Assembly (NCBI GenBank): GCA_028293765.1
Contig: JAQGOG010000080.1
Location: forward strand, 1-64,000
Source: Gammaproteobacteria bacterium
Lineage (GTDB): Bacteria; Pseudomonadota; Gammaproteobacteria; Steroidobacterales; Steroidobacteraceae
DNA: 64,000 nucleotides
Reading direction: 5' to 3'
In this document: positions 27,793-37,858 of the stretch, piece after piece
Numbering within the stretch: the stretch's first letter is position 1
Layout: each line of letters begins with the position of its first letter
Made by a program: the position numbers and the translations under genes
Notes under the pieces: generated by a model
What the model was told of the DNA's origin: nothing
Databases searched by the model: none
The model's input: the letters and a program-made list of their open reading frames with translations, nothing else

Positions 27793-27812
27793 GCGCTCAA
27801 CATATTGAGCGC
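27793..27812. terminator. Hairpin after the glycosidase gene
   Basis: GCGCTCAA and TTGAGCGC form a perfect 8-base stem with a 4-base loop, six bases beyond the stop codon of the - strand gene ending at 27819. It is the only structure seen in the 239-base gap 27580-27818. A terminator role is likely; there is no clear T-run. Confidence 0.55.
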
Positions 27813-27818
27813 GCGTTG

Positions 27819-29867
27819 TCACTGCACGAGGCGTGCGCGGCCGAAGGCGTCCATACGACCCCAGCGACCTGGGATATCGAGCAACTCCAGACGGCCGATC
27901 GGCTCCGGCAAGCAGGGGTCGATGACCAGGTGCTCGCCGTGGGGCTCCAGCCCAAGGAGCGTGCGCACGAGCAGCAACGGCGCTCCTGTCGCCCACGCCT
28001 GTGGACTGCATGCGGTGGGATATTCAACCGGGTACATGGTCGCCTCTCGTGCGTACCCGGCGAACGCCTCGGGCAGGCGGTGGTGGAAGAGCTCCGCCGC
28101 CTCGAGAATGCCCCAGGCGAGGCGCGCTGCCTCCTTGCGGTAGCCGTAGCGGCGCAGGCCCCACGCGATGATCGATGTGTCGTGCGGCCAGACGGTGCCG
28201 ACATGGTAACCAATCGGGTTGAAGGACCCTTCGCCTGCCGCCATGGTGCGCACCCCCCAGCCAGAAAAAAGCGCGTCGCTCATCAGGTGACGCGCACAGC
28301 TCTCGGCCGCGTCCTTATTGGCGATTCCGCTCCAGAGCAGGTGGCCGATGTTTGAAGTCAGCGCGTCTACTTTGCGCTTGCGCCCATCCAGGGCGAGAGC
28401 GAAGAAGCCGCGCTCTGGAATCCAGAACGCCTCGTTGAAGCGTTGCTTGAGATCCCTGGCCTGCCGTTCCAGGCGATCGGCCCAGTCGGCGTCGTCCCAA
28501 ACCTCGCGCGCCAGCCGCGCCGTCCGCAACTTCGCGTCGTAGACGTAGCCCTGCAGCTCGCAGGTGCCTCGTGGTGTCGGAGCCAGGGTGCCGTCCGCGA
28601 AGACGATCGAGTCGCCGGAGTCCTTCCAACACTGGTTCTCGAGCCCGGTCTGCGTATTCTGCCGCTCGTACTCGATGAAGCCGTCCCCGTCACGGTCACC
28701 GTAGTGATCGACCCACTCGATCGCCGCGCGCGCCTCCCGTTCGAGCCCGGCGACGAGCGCCCTGTCGCCGGTCCACCGCTCATACTCGTCGAGGAGCACC
28801 AGGAACAGCGCCGTGCTGTCGGCGGAGCCGTAGTAAGGCGAGTGTGGCCTTTCCTCGAAAGCGGTCATCTCGCCGAGGCGCAGCTCGTGGGCGATCTTGC
28901 CGGGCTCCTCCTCACGGAAGGGGTCAATCACGCGCCCCTGGATCAGTGCCAGCGTACGCAGCGTCGTGGCTGCCAACTCGGGGACGAACGGAAGCGCCTG
29001 AAAGCTGGTGATCAGACTGTCGCGGCCGAATATTGCCATGAACCAGGGTAACCCTGCCGCCGGAAGCGCGCCCGGGACGGCCGGATTGCGGAAACGCAAG
29101 GCTGCCAGGTCGACCAGGCTGCGGCGGTAGATATGCTCTAGCGGCGCCCACGTGGAGTTCAGCTTTGGCGCCCCTGCAACCCAGTCCTGCAAGTTCGTCT
29201 CGAGCTCGTGGCCAGACGCGTGCGCGCTGTGGGTGCGCCTGGATCTTGCCTCCGCTGCGTCGCCGTGATGGGGTCGGGAGATTGCCGCGACATCCAGACA
29301 GGTGCTCCATTGCGCGTGGGGTGGGATACGCACCTGGAAGAACAGAGCGCCGTCGCGCATCTCCGCGGGCTCGCTGCTAGTGATCACTGTCTCGCGGCGA
29401 TAGGTTCCGCGTTCGTACCGGAGCACCAGCCGGCCACTGTCCACGCCTCGATAGCACTCCCCTTTTTTCTCGACCTTGTCCTTGACCTCGAAGAGATCGG
29501 CGAAATCCGCCGCCGCCTCGAGGCGTACCTCGAGGTCGGCCCGCTCGTGAGCGTGATTGAAGAGGATGATGTCCTCGTGGAACCCGCGTCGCCCGACCGA
29601 ACGCTGTCGTTGCACCGAGAGGTGGGAATCGACATAGACGGTGCCGGTAGCCAGTGCGAGAAAGAACCTGATGCGGAAATAGGCGAGGTCGTTGATCGAC
29701 AGAAGCATCGGGCGCTGGCCGTTGATAGTGAGAATCCAGCGCGACAGGAACCGCGTGTCGTCACGGAACAGGCCATGGTTATCGGTCGGCGTGGCCTCGA
29801 GATCACCACGGATGTCGCTCACCACGAACTCGTTGCCATCCAGAATGCTGACAGTTTGGACGGGCAT
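27819..29867 (-). CDS. Glycogen-debranching-type (amylo-alpha-1,6-glucosidase-like) protein
   Basis: A 682-residue cytoplasmic protein. Residues about 10-215 match the GDE_N_bis N-terminal beta domain (FVVSDIRGDLE, HGLFRDDTRFLSRW). About 240-650 form a six-hairpin glycosidase barrel related to amylo-alpha-1,6-glucosidases (LPWFMAIFGRDSLITSFQ, SADSTALFLVLLDEYERWTG, YGDRDGDGFIEYER, NPIGYHVGTVWPHDTS). Related proteins occur beside trehalose or glucan genes and are thought to trim alpha-glucans or glucosides. It starts seven bases after the SCP2-like gene, so the two are an operon. The substrate is not proven, and other six-hairpin glycosidase activities are possible. Confidence 0.88.
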   Translation of the reverse strand: MPVQTVSILDGNEFVVSDIRGDLEATPTDNHGLFRDDTRFLSRWILTINGQRPMLLSINDLAYFRIRFFLALATGTVYVDSHLSVQRQRSVGRRGFHEDIILFNHAHERADLEVRLEAAADFADLFEVKDKVEKKGECYRGVDSGRLVLRYERGTYRRETVITSSEPAEMRDGALFFQVRIPPHAQWSTCLDVAAISRPHHGDAAEARSRRTHSAHASGHELETNLQDWVAGAPKLNSTWAPLEHIYRRSLVDLAALRFRNPAVPGALPAAGLPWFMAIFGRDSLITSFQALPFVPELAATTLRTLALIQGRVIDPFREEEPGKIAHELRLGEMTAFEERPHSPYYGSADSTALFLVLLDEYERWTGDRALVAGLEREARAAIEWVDHYGDRDGDGFIEYERQNTQTGLENQCWKDSGDSIVFADGTLAPTPRGTCELQGYVYDAKLRTARLAREVWDDADWADRLERQARDLKQRFNEAFWIPERGFFALALDGRKRKVDALTSNIGHLLWSGIANKDAAESCARHLMSDALFSGWGVRTMAAGEGSFNPIGYHVGTVWPHDTSIIAWGLRRYGYRKEAARLAWGILEAAELFHHRLPEAFAGYAREATMYPVEYPTACSPQAWATGAPLLLVRTLLGLEPHGEHLVIDPCLPEPIGRLELLDIPGRWGRMDAFGRARLVQ

Positions 29868-29874
29868 GACTGAC

Positions 29875-30168
29875 TCAGCCCCGCGCGTCCGGCCTCATCG
29901 TCCGTAGTCCCAGCATGACCTTGATAGCGAACGCCGGATCGCCCTGCAGGCTGAGGCGCCCTTGTAGTATCGCCACGATCGGGTTGAGATGACCGCGGCG
30001 GAGAGCGGCCGCCGTCTCCGCGCTGTCGCAGATCGCGACCGCATCGGCCTCCCCGTCACCCGGCTTCACGGCGACGGCCCCGTCGCTGATCTCGATCATG
30101 GATGCGACCTCGCTGCCGATGTCAATGCGTAACCGCCCCGTGAGCCCCACCAGTGCGGGCACAGGCAT
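29875..30168 (-). CDS. SCP2 sterol-transfer-like domain protein
   Basis: A 97-residue single-domain protein resembling SCP2 (sterol carrier protein 2): GRLRIDIGSEVASMIEISDG, DAVAICDSAETAAALRRGH, LNPIVAILQGRLSLQGDP and AIKVMLGL follow the family's strand-helix order, including the LxxGKLxIxGD-like strand. SCP2 domains bind lipids or other hydrophobic ligands, or assist partner enzymes. The ATG at 30168 has a GGGGCGAG site; an upstream ATG at 30216 would add 16 residues without a good binding site. It is tightly coupled to the downstream glycosidase gene, an unexpected pairing. Confidence 0.75.
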   Translation of the reverse strand: MPVPALVGLTGRLRIDIGSEVASMIEISDGAVAVKPGDGEADAVAICDSAETAAALRRGHLNPIVAILQGRLSLQGDPAFAIKVMLGLRTMRPDARG

Positions 30169-30365
30169 CGTCTCGCCCCAGGTTATGGTCCCTTCCTGTG
30201 TAGTTCGTCGTAGCATATAGGCGCGACACGTTGGCAGGGTGTGAAGAAGCCGAGGCATTATGCCCCGTATGTTGTTACGAATAAAACCGGAAGTTGATCC
30301 ACGTGACACGTGAGTCATACGTGTCGCTAGCCGGGTTGCAGGCGACGCTGGTTGCCGCCGCTAAC

Positions 30366-30938
30366 CTAGTCGCGCCGCCGGTCGGTGCGGATTGCTTGCA
30401 CCTTCCCGAAAAGGTCCGCTTGAGCCGCAACCTGTGCGCCTTCGATGGCTAGCAGCTTCAACTTAGTGCGCGCGCCCCCGCGCCCCGAAAAACCGCCCAG
30501 CTTGCCTCCAGCTGCGGTGACGCGATGACAGGGTACGACGATCGGCCAGGGGTTCTCGCCCAGGGCCGTACCCACATCGCGGGCGAGCAGCTTATCGCCC
30601 AGTTGGGTTGCGATCTCGCCGTAGGTACGAGTCTCCCCAGCCGGGATGGCGCGCGCGATCTCGTAGACCTTGGCGTTGAATTCAGGCACGCAGCTGATGT
30701 CCAGCGGCGCTGCCGACAAGTCGGCCTTCTCGCCATGCACGAGAGCACGGACACCCTCGATGATCGACGTCAGCTCGGTCGGAACCGCAGCCTCGGTCGC
30801 GTCGGGGAAACGGCGCTCGAAGCCTCTTCGCGCCACCTCCGGATCCCGTTCCGGTAAATGGACACCAACCAGACCCTTATCGCGCCATGCAATCCCGGTC
30901 CAGCCAATGGCCGTGTCGAAGAGTGCGTACCAAGTCAT
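30366..30938 (-). CDS. ogt: Methylated-DNA--protein-cysteine methyltransferase
   Basis: A 190-residue suicide DNA-repair protein that removes O6-alkyl groups from guanine by transferring them to its own cysteine. The active-site motif PCHRV is present with C137; the family helix-turn-helix and arginine finger region precedes it (IPAGETRTYGEIA), and the GGFSGRG loop follows. Length matches the Ogt class rather than the two-domain Ada protein, and no Ada zinc domain is fused. It is divergent from the aldo/keto reductase gene, with a 192-base gap. Confidence 0.93.
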   Translation of the reverse strand: MTWYALFDTAIGWTGIAWRDKGLVGVHLPERDPEVARRGFERRFPDATEAAVPTELTSIIEGVRALVHGEKADLSAAPLDISCVPEFNAKVYEIARAIPAGETRTYGEIATQLGDKLLARDVGTALGENPWPIVVPCHRVTAAGGKLGGFSGRGGARTKLKLLAIEGAQVAAQADLFGKVQAIRTDRRRD

Positions 30939-31130
30939 GAAGATAGTATACGGACGCGGCCGATCCCATCTGCTGCTTTTCGATGGGCGAGCACACGGAC
31001 CAAAATTGACGGCAGTTAAGGCGGCGCCATGCCGCAGAAGTATGGTAATTGAAATTCGCTCGGTCGAAGCTGGTGCCGGCGGGCGAGAGAACCCAGACGA
31101 AGCACGCGTACCGTAAAGGACCGCACTCTC

Positions 31131-31979
31131 GTGTCAGAAACGGCCCTCCGCACAATCAGGCTCACCTCCGGAGAGACGGTCCCCGTCCTTGGGCAGGGCA
31201 CATGGTCCCTGGGCGAGGACCCGCGACGCCGAGCGGACGAGATCGCGGCGCTGCGCCTTGGTCTCGACCTCGGTATGACGCTGATCGATACCGCCGAGAT
31301 GTATGGCGCAGGCGCAGCCGAGGAACTCGTCGGCGAGGCAATCAACAGGCGTCGCGATGAGGTCTTCCTGGTGACCAAGGTACTACCGCAGCACGCAAGC
31401 GTGCGGGGGACGATCGCGGCTTGCGAGGGCAGCCTGGATCGCCTGAAGACCGACCGCATCGACCTCTATCTCCTGCACTGGCGCGGCAGCGTTCCGCTGG
31501 AGGACACACTGCACGCGTTTGCAGCACTGGTGAAGGCCGGCAAGATCCGATACTGGGGAGTCAGCAACTTCGACGTCGAGGACATGAAGGAACTCTTATC
31601 CCTTGTGGACGGAGACGCCGTCGCGGCCAATCAGGTGTTATACAACCTCACGCGGCGCGGCATCGAGTGGGATCTGCTGCCCTGGTGCAGACACCGCGGG
31701 ATCCCCGTGATGGCCTATTCGCCTATCGAGCAAGGTCGGCTGCTCTCCCATCCGGAGCTACGTAGGATCGCGGATCGGCACCACGCGGTACCGGCACAGG
31801 TCGCACTCGCCTGGGTGCTACAGACGGCGGGCGTCATTGCCATCCCGCGTACTGGAACGCCGGCACACGTTCGGGACAATCGCGCGGCAATGGACATCCG
31901 CCTCACCGATGAGGATCTCGCCGAGCTCAACCGCGCGTTTCCGCCGCCCACGTCGAAGCGTCCGCTCGAAATGCTCTAG
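31131..31979 (+). CDS. Aldo/keto reductase
   Basis: A 282-residue NADPH-type aldo/keto reductase with the full catalytic tetrad in place: D53 and Y58 (LIDTAEMYG), K83 (VTKVLP) and H116 (LLHWRG). The cofactor-binding C-terminal part is seen at [16 protein letters not shown]. Start is GTG at 31131 with AAAGGA ten bases before it. Enzymes of this family reduce aldehydes or ketones in the cytoplasm; this branch resembles the YeaE/methylglyoxal-reductase-like group, which is only a weak substrate clue. It stands alone in its strand. Confidence 0.92.
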   Translation: MSETALRTIRLTSGETVPVLGQGTWSLGEDPRRRADEIAALRLGLDLGMTLIDTAEMYGAGAAEELVGEAINRRRDEVFLVTKVLPQHASVRGTIAACEGSLDRLKTDRIDLYLLHWRGSVPLEDTLHAFAALVKAGKIRYWGVSNFDVEDMKELLSLVDGDAVAANQVLYNLTRRGIEWDLLPWCRHRGIPVMAYSPIEQGRLLSHPELRRIADRHHAVPAQVALAWVLQTAGVIAIPRTGTPAHVRDNRAAMDIRLTDEDLAELNRAFPPPTSKRPLEML

Positions 31980-32349
31980 GCAATAGGCCGCGGATCTACC
32001 TGACACTGGCCGGTACCCCAACTAAGACGCGGCGCCCCGCGCTGGCCGCGACTCGCTGCTGCGGAGCTGGCGACCCAGGTTCGCGCCAAACCAATACCTT
32101 CGCGCGCAGCCGCAGCAATTCGAAGGCCTGCTCGTAGGCGAGTAGCAGTATGGAATCCAGGTGTAGTCACCCTGCCCCGGCAACCGCCCGTATGTGTGCG
32201 TATGATCAACACTCTCCGATGCTCGCTCTGCGCCTTCGTGGGCAGACTCGGAAACGCAGTATTCGATGCAATCGGCGCGCGCTTTCGTTGCGTTCCGTTT
32301 ACCGCGTCGAAAATCAGGCAGGCGCTCGTGAGATCCAAGGAGAGCTGAC
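31980..32349. other. Intergenic region, no gene recognised
   Basis: 370 bases between the reductase stop and the MDR gene. Open frames exist on both strands but none shows a recognisable domain or good ribosome-binding site. An AAGGAGAG at its end belongs to the next gene. Confidence 0.5.
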
Positions 32350-33366
32350 ATGCCAAAGGCGGCCCCGAGTTCCCGCAGAGCCAACCAGTCCGGCACGATG
32401 AAAGCCGCGGCGATCGAGCGCTTCGGTCCGCCCGCGGTGCTGAAGCTGCACGAGCTTCCCGTTCCTCAGCCGGCACCGAACGAAGTGTTGATCGCGCTGC
32501 AGGCCTCCGGAGTCGGCGTATGGGACGCCGACATTCGTAAAGGCTGGTGGCCGCGCGGAAGGCCACAATTTCCACTCGTGCTCGGCACCGACGGTGCGGG
32601 CCTCCTCGCCGCAAAGGGTGCTCGGGTGCGACGCTTCGAAGTGGGCGAGCGCGTGTGGGCGTATGAGTTCATCAACGCGAAAGGCGGGTTCTACGCCGAA
32701 TACGTGGCCGTGCGGGCAGAGAACGTTGGACGAGTTCCGGAACGCCTCGACCTGCTTCACGCCGGTGCGGCAACGGTGACCGCGCTCACAGCGCTACAAG
32801 GTGTAGATGACGTTCTCGGCCTGCGACGGGGACAGACCGCACTCATCTTCGGTGCGACTGGGGCCGTAGGCACGCTGGCACTGCAGTTTGCGAAGCGCCT
32901 CGGGGCGCGCGTGATTGCGACCGCCACGGGGCGTAAAGCGACCCGGCTCGTGCTGGGTCTGGGCGCGGCCGTGTCCTTCGACGCCAGGGCGGATGATGCC
33001 ACCGAGAGGCTACGTGCGCTTGCGCCAGAAGGTCTCGATGCGGTGTTGGCGTTTGCGGGAGGTCCAACGCTCGATCGCTGTCTCGATCTCGTGAAAGCCG
33101 AGGGTCGTGTGGCCTATCCGAACGGCGTAGAGCCCGAGCCCAAGCGACGGCGGCGCCAGTTCAGCGTGCGCAGCTACGACGCAGAGGCGAGTCCGCGGCT
33201 TTTCTCCCGTCTCGAGCGGGCCGTCGATGAAGCGCGGCTGCAGGTGCCGGTTGCGGCCGTGTATCCGCTGGCCCAGGCGGCACGCGCGCACGAAAGGCTC
33301 GAGCGCGGCGGAGTTCTCGGCAGAATTGTGCTGCGTATCGCACGGAGACCGCGGGAGAGGGTCTGA
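32350..33366 (+). CDS. Zinc-independent MDR quinone-oxidoreductase-like enzyme
   Basis: A 338-residue medium-chain dehydrogenase/reductase. It has the GroES-like N-terminal half (MKAAAIERFGPPAVLKLHE) and a Rossmann fold with the nucleotide motif LIFGATGAVGTLALQFAKR at about 175-190. The structural-zinc cysteine cluster is absent, as in quinone oxidoreductases that reduce quinones or enones with NADPH. The start at 32350 has AAGGAGAG six bases upstream, so the 16 residues before MKAAAIERF are probably translated. It is convergent with the RND gene, only 21 bases away. Confidence 0.9.
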   Translation: MPKAAPSSRRANQSGTMKAAAIERFGPPAVLKLHELPVPQPAPNEVLIALQASGVGVWDADIRKGWWPRGRPQFPLVLGTDGAGLLAAKGARVRRFEVGERVWAYEFINAKGGFYAEYVAVRAENVGRVPERLDLLHAGAATVTALTALQGVDDVLGLRRGQTALIFGATGAVGTLALQFAKRLGARVIATATGRKATRLVLGLGAAVSFDARADDATERLRALAPEGLDAVLAFAGGPTLDRCLDLVKAEGRVAYPNGVEPEPKRRRRQFSVRSYDAEASPRLFSRLERAVDEARLQVPVAAVYPLAQAARAHERLERGGVLGRIVLRIARRPRERV

Positions 33367-33387
33367 CTTGATGAGGGATGAGAGGGA

Positions 33388-36300
33388 TCACGGCAGCGCG
33401 GACTTCGGGCTCGGTTGTGAGCGCGTTAGAGTAAACCGCGCAACGATACGGTCCATGTACAGATAAATAATCGGCGTCGTGAACAGCGTCAGCACTTGAG
33501 AGAGTAACAAGCCCCCGACCATCACGATGCCGAGCGGCCGTCGCAACTCCGATCCGGCACCAGATCCAAAGGCGAGCGGCAGTGCCCCAAGGAGCGCCAC
33601 CATCGTGGTCATCATGATGGGCCGGAAACGCTTCAACGACGCTTCGTAGATGGCCTCTTCGGGTGAGGCGTTCTGCGCCTCCAGGGTCAGCGCCTGGTCG
33701 ACCATCATGATGCCGTTCTTTTTCACAATGCCGATCAGCAGGATGACGCCGATCAAGGCGATGAGTGAGAAATCGTATTGCAGGAGCATCAACGCCAGCA
33801 GTCCACCGATGCCGGCGGACGGCAGTGTCGAGAGTATGGTCAACGGGTGAATGACGCTTTCGTAAAGGATCCCAAGCACGATAAATATCGCGAGCAGCGC
33901 CGCACCGATCAGAAAAGGCTGACCGGCCAGCGACTCTTGAAACGCACTGGCGCTCCCGGCAAATACGGAGCTCAATCCAGGCGGCGCCCCAAAAGATCGC
34001 TCCTTCGACTTGATCGCGTCAACGGCGTCGCCGAGCGATGCGCCGTTGGCGAGATTGAAGGACAGAGTGACGGCGGGAAACTGCCCATCGTGGTTCACCG
34101 TCAGGGGCGCGGCGGAGAACTCGAGATGGCTGATGGCGCCCAACGGTACTGGGGAACCCGTTCGCGACGGCACGTAAAGTCGTGCCAAGGCGCTCTCGTT
34201 CAACTGGAATTGAGGAGCCACCTCCAGAATGGTGCGATACACGTTGACCTGCGTGTAATAACTCGCGACTTGCCGTTGCCCGTAGGCATCGTACAGCGTG
34301 TCGTCCACGCTTTGCGTAGTGACACCGAGGCGCGCCATTGCATCCCGGTCGAGCTTTATATTCACCCGCGGCGCGCTCGGATCGATATCGGCTTCGACGT
34401 CCTTGATTTGTGGAATCGAGCGCAGCGTCTTGAGCAGCACCGGTGCCCATTGACGCAATTCGGGCAGACTGGGATCGCGCAACGTGTACTGAAACTGAGT
34501 CTTGCCGCCCCGGGCGCCCACCTGCAGATCCTGACGCGCCTGCAGGTGAATCGCGATGTCCGGCATCCCCGTGACTCGACTTTTTATGCGATCCATTACC
34601 TCGTACACGGAGCTATGGCGTTCACCGAACGGCTTCAGGTCGATCAGCATGCGACCAATGTTGGTCGAGGGGTCGCCCTCGACCCAAAAATAGACATCCT
34701 GGATAGCCTCATCGCGCCGCACCCTAGCCGCCAACTCGCGCATACGCTGCACCATGACGGTATAGGAAACGTCTGGGGCCGCCTCCGTAGTGCCTGCAAT
34801 AAGCCCGTTGTCCTGTTGAGGAAAGAATCCTTTCGGAATCCAGATATACAGGCTGACAGTTATCGCCACGGTAAGACACAGCACGCCCAGCACAATGGGT
34901 TGATGCGCGATGGCCCAACGCAAACCACGCCCGTACTTACGTAGTGCCTCATCAAACCAGTGTTTTGCGGAAACGTGGAATCGGGACTCGGCTTTGGTGT
35001 CTATGGGGCGCAGAAAATGAGCACACATCATCGGCGTCAGAGTCAATGATACGAGCCCGGAGATTAGGATCGCGACCGTCGCGGTGCCGGCAAATTCGCG
35101 GAACAGGCGACCCACGATACCTCCCATGAAGAGTATCGGAATGAATACGGCCACCAGGGAGATGGTCATTGAACAAATCGTAAAACCGATTTCCTGCGAG
35201 CCTCGCAGCGCCGCGTTCACCGGATCCTCACCGTTCTCGATGTGACGCAGGACGTTCTCGAGCATCACGATAGCGTCATCGACGATGAAGCCCACGGAAA
35301 CCGTCAACGCCATGAGGGATACGTTATCGAGGCTGTACCCGAGCAGATACATAGCGGCCATCGCTCCGGCAAGCGACAGCGGAATGGTGACCGCAGGAAT
35401 GACCGTAGCGCGAATGTTGCCGAGAAACAGGAACACAACGAGGACGACGAGCACGCACGTTATCAGTAGTGTGATTTGGACGTCCTTCACGGAGGACCGA
35501 ATGGTCTGCGTGCGATCCGCCAAGAGGGTCAGGTGAACCGAACCCGGCAAATCGCCCTGCAATCGGGGCAGGAGGGTCTTTATTCGCTCGACGGTCGCAT
35601 TGACGTTGAATCCGACCTGCTTGTGAACATCCATGATCACGCAGCGGTGAGTGCCCAACCAGGCGCTCTGCTTCACGTCTTCCACGCTGTCTACGACGGT
35701 CCCTACATCCCGAAGGCGAGTGACGACGCCATTGTGCGACTGGATTATCAGGTCGGCATATTCCGCAGCGTGCGCCAACTGATCGTTGGTATCCAGAGTC
35801 AGCGAGCGGCGCTCACTGTTAAGCGTGCCTTTGGGCCCGTTGAGCGTGGATTCTGCGATGATCTGCCGAAGGTCTTCGAGGCTCATCCCCAGCCCGGTGA
35901 GTCGGCCCGGATCGGCCTGCACACGAATGGCCGGCTTCTGCCGACCGTGGTAATCGATGAGCCCGACCCCAATGACGCGAGCGATTTCCGGCGTCAGATA
36001 ATTTTCCACATAGTCGTCGATCGCGGCAATCGGCAGCGTGTCCGAGTACACGGCGATGCTCATGAGCAGCGCATCAGCAGGGTTTGCCTTCTCGAAAGTC
36101 GGCGGATGCGGGAGATTTTTAGGCAGGTCGCCGAGGGCCGTATTGATTGCCGTCTGCACATCTACGGCGGCCGCATCGACGCTCCGGGAAAGTTCGAACT
36201 GCACATCGATCGAACTGGAACCGAGTGAGCTCGTCGAGGTGATGGACAGGACGCCGGGCAAATTCGCCAACGCGCGCTCCAGAGGCGCAGTGACTCCTGC

Positions 36301-36480
36301 GGCGATGGTCTCCGCACTCGCTCCTGGCAGGTCAGTGGTAATCGCGATCGTAGGGACGTCGATCTGCGGCACACCGGCGATCGGCAGCTGCGTGTAGCTG
36401 GCAACCCCCAGAAAAAGGACCGCCAGCATGAGCAACAGGGTAGCCACCGGGCGTCGAATGAACCACGCGGAGAAATTCAA
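33388..36480 (-). CDS. RND-family efflux transporter (HAE1/MdtBC-like)
   Basis: A 1030-residue multidrug-type RND pump. It has the typical opening NFSAWFIRRPVATLLL, the GVPQIDVPTIAITTDLPGAS block, and the proton-relay motif VSVGFIVDDAIVMLEN in the fourth helix; the second half repeats the pattern (IGIVKKNGIMMVDQ). The MdtB/MdtC-like branch is suggested by PIAGVPQIDVPTI. The start is TTG at 36480: the upstream frame overlaps the adaptor gene and no ATG or GTG fits, while CAGG lies eight bases before the TTG and the protein then starts where relatives do. It is 34 bases downstream of its adaptor gene. Confidence 0.92.
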   Translation of the reverse strand: MNFSAWFIRRPVATLLLMLAVLFLGVASYTQLPIAGVPQIDVPTIAITTDLPGASAETIAAGVTAPLERALANLPGVLSITSTSSLGSSSIDVQFELSRSVDAAAVDVQTAINTALGDLPKNLPHPPTFEKANPADALLMSIAVYSDTLPIAAIDDYVENYLTPEIARVIGVGLIDYHGRQKPAIRVQADPGRLTGLGMSLEDLRQIIAESTLNGPKGTLNSERRSLTLDTNDQLAHAAEYADLIIQSHNGVVTRLRDVGTVVDSVEDVKQSAWLGTHRCVIMDVHKQVGFNVNATVERIKTLLPRLQGDLPGSVHLTLLADRTQTIRSSVKDVQITLLITCVLVVLVVFLFLGNIRATVIPAVTIPLSLAGAMAAMYLLGYSLDNVSLMALTVSVGFIVDDAIVMLENVLRHIENGEDPVNAALRGSQEIGFTICSMTISLVAVFIPILFMGGIVGRLFREFAGTATVAILISGLVSLTLTPMMCAHFLRPIDTKAESRFHVSAKHWFDEALRKYGRGLRWAIAHQPIVLGVLCLTVAITVSLYIWIPKGFFPQQDNGLIAGTTEAAPDVSYTVMVQRMRELAARVRRDEAIQDVYFWVEGDPSTNIGRMLIDLKPFGERHSSVYEVMDRIKSRVTGMPDIAIHLQARQDLQVGARGGKTQFQYTLRDPSLPELRQWAPVLLKTLRSIPQIKDVEADIDPSAPRVNIKLDRDAMARLGVTTQSVDDTLYDAYGQRQVASYYTQVNVYRTILEVAPQFQLNESALARLYVPSRTGSPVPLGAISHLEFSAAPLTVNHDGQFPAVTLSFNLANGASLGDAVDAIKSKERSFGAPPGLSSVFAGSASAFQESLAGQPFLIGAALLAIFIVLGILYESVIHPLTILSTLPSAGIGGLLALMLLQYDFSLIALIGVILLIGIVKKNGIMMVDQALTLEAQNASPEEAIYEASLKRFRPIMMTTMVALLGALPLAFGSGAGSELRRPLGIVMVGGLLLSQVLTLFTTPIIYLYMDRIVARFTLTRSQPSPKSALP

Positions 36481-36514
36481 CTGAATAACCTGAGGAGCGT
36501 GCGCTCGTGCGGCC

Positions 36515-37660
36515 TCAAGGAAGCGCTGTCCGCGGCGAATCGACCGACGCGATATGCACCGGCGCGTCCGGCTCGAGTCGGAATTGTCCCTCGGTGACGA
36601 CCGTCTCGCCTGCGGATAGTCCGCTGACGACAATCGTCTGATCCCCTTCGACGGACCCGATCTGGACGACGCGGGCCTTGACGAGGTTGCCCGCCGTTAC
36701 CACATAGACGTAAGGGCCTTCGCTGCCATTTTGGACGGCGATCGTCGGGATCAGAATTGCATCAGGCAGCGTCTTCAGTGCGATCCTTACCGTGACGAAT
36801 TGGCCTGGCCATAATGTGTCGTTGGCATTCGAGAATTGAGCTTTGCAGCGAATCGTTCCCGTCATCGTGTCGATCTGGTTGTCGATCAAAATGACTTCGC
36901 CCTGATTTTCGCTGGGCCCACCTGCTTCATTCAAAACAGTGACGGAGATAGGGCCACGGACTTGGGCTGCGCGTAAATCCTTCAAGCGCTCCTGAGGGAT
37001 CGCAAAACTGACCGCGATCGGACTCAACTGCGTGATGACGACCAAGCCGGTCGAATCCGCGGTGTGCACGATGTTCCCGGCATCGATCAACCGCGCGCCT
37101 ACGCGCCCGGTGATGGGGGCTTTGATCGTGGTATACGAGAATGAAAGGCGAGCCAGATCCACTTGCGCGGCATCGTTGGCGACGGCAGCGGTCAGTTGCG
37201 CCACCACCGACCGCGCCGTGTCGCGTGTCTGCGTCGATGTCGAGTCGGCCTGCAGCAGCGCCTCATAACGCTGCAAATCTACCTTGGCGTTGTCCAGCAA
37301 CGCCGCGTCCTTCGAAAGTTGCGCCTGGTTTACGCGCAATTGGGCTTCGAACGGCAGGGGGTCCAGTTTTACCAGCACTTCCCCGCGAGACACAATTTGT
37401 CCCTCCTTAAAGAGCACCTGCTCGATTGCGCCATCCACGCGCGCCCGCACCAGCACCGTGTTCAAGGCCTGCACGGTGCCAATATTGCTTACAGAGGTAG
37501 AGATTGCGGCGCGGCGAACTACGGCGACTCGCACCGCCGCCGCCGCCGGTGAGCCGGGCTTGCCATTCTGGCCATAGACCTTGCCTAGTTTCCAAATCGC
37601 GAACGTCACGACGAGGACGAGCGCAATAGCGACAGCAATTCGAAGGGGCTTCACAGCCAT
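36515..37660 (-). CDS. RND efflux periplasmic adaptor
   Basis: A 381-residue MdtA/AcrA-type membrane fusion protein with an N-terminal membrane anchor (LRIAVAIALVLVVTFAIW) and no lipobox, so it is held by a helix rather than lipid. The lipoyl-like halves are LVRARVDGAIEQVLFKEG and TIKAPITGRVGARLIDAG, with a helical hairpin between them (about 110-170). It ends with the usual VVTEGQFRLEPDAPV segment. The ATG at 37660 begins the conserved part; a TTG at 37693 is less likely. It feeds the pump gene directly downstream; no TolC gene is adjacent, so a shared outer-membrane channel is probable. Confidence 0.92.
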   Translation of the reverse strand: MAVKPLRIAVAIALVLVVTFAIWKLGKVYGQNGKPGSPAAAAVRVAVVRRAAISTSVSNIGTVQALNTVLVRARVDGAIEQVLFKEGQIVSRGEVLVKLDPLPFEAQLRVNQAQLSKDAALLDNAKVDLQRYEALLQADSTSTQTRDTARSVVAQLTAAVANDAAQVDLARLSFSYTTIKAPITGRVGARLIDAGNIVHTADSTGLVVITQLSPIAVSFAIPQERLKDLRAAQVRGPISVTVLNEAGGPSENQGEVILIDNQIDTMTGTIRCKAQFSNANDTLWPGQFVTVRIALKTLPDAILIPTIAVQNGSEGPYVYVVTAGNLVKARVVQIGSVEGDQTIVVSGLSAGETVVTEGQFRLEPDAPVHIASVDSPRTALP

Positions 37661-37858
37661 ATTGAGTCCATCGGCGCAAGTATCGACCTGCAACCTGAAT
37701 TCTGCCTGAAAATGGAGCTCCTATTTGAGGCGGTGACCACTTACCCCATGCGCGTAAGAAATCCGTTAGACCCCTCGACGGCCTTGCGGAAACCTCGGCA
37801 ACGAATGCGGCGACGACCTCGTCCCTCGGCATCGGGCGGCCGTCAGTCGCCAGCAGGT

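Noticed and set aside
31980-32396. - strand open frames between the reductase and MDR genes
   Set aside because: They overlap the start of the well-supported MDR gene and show no family motif.
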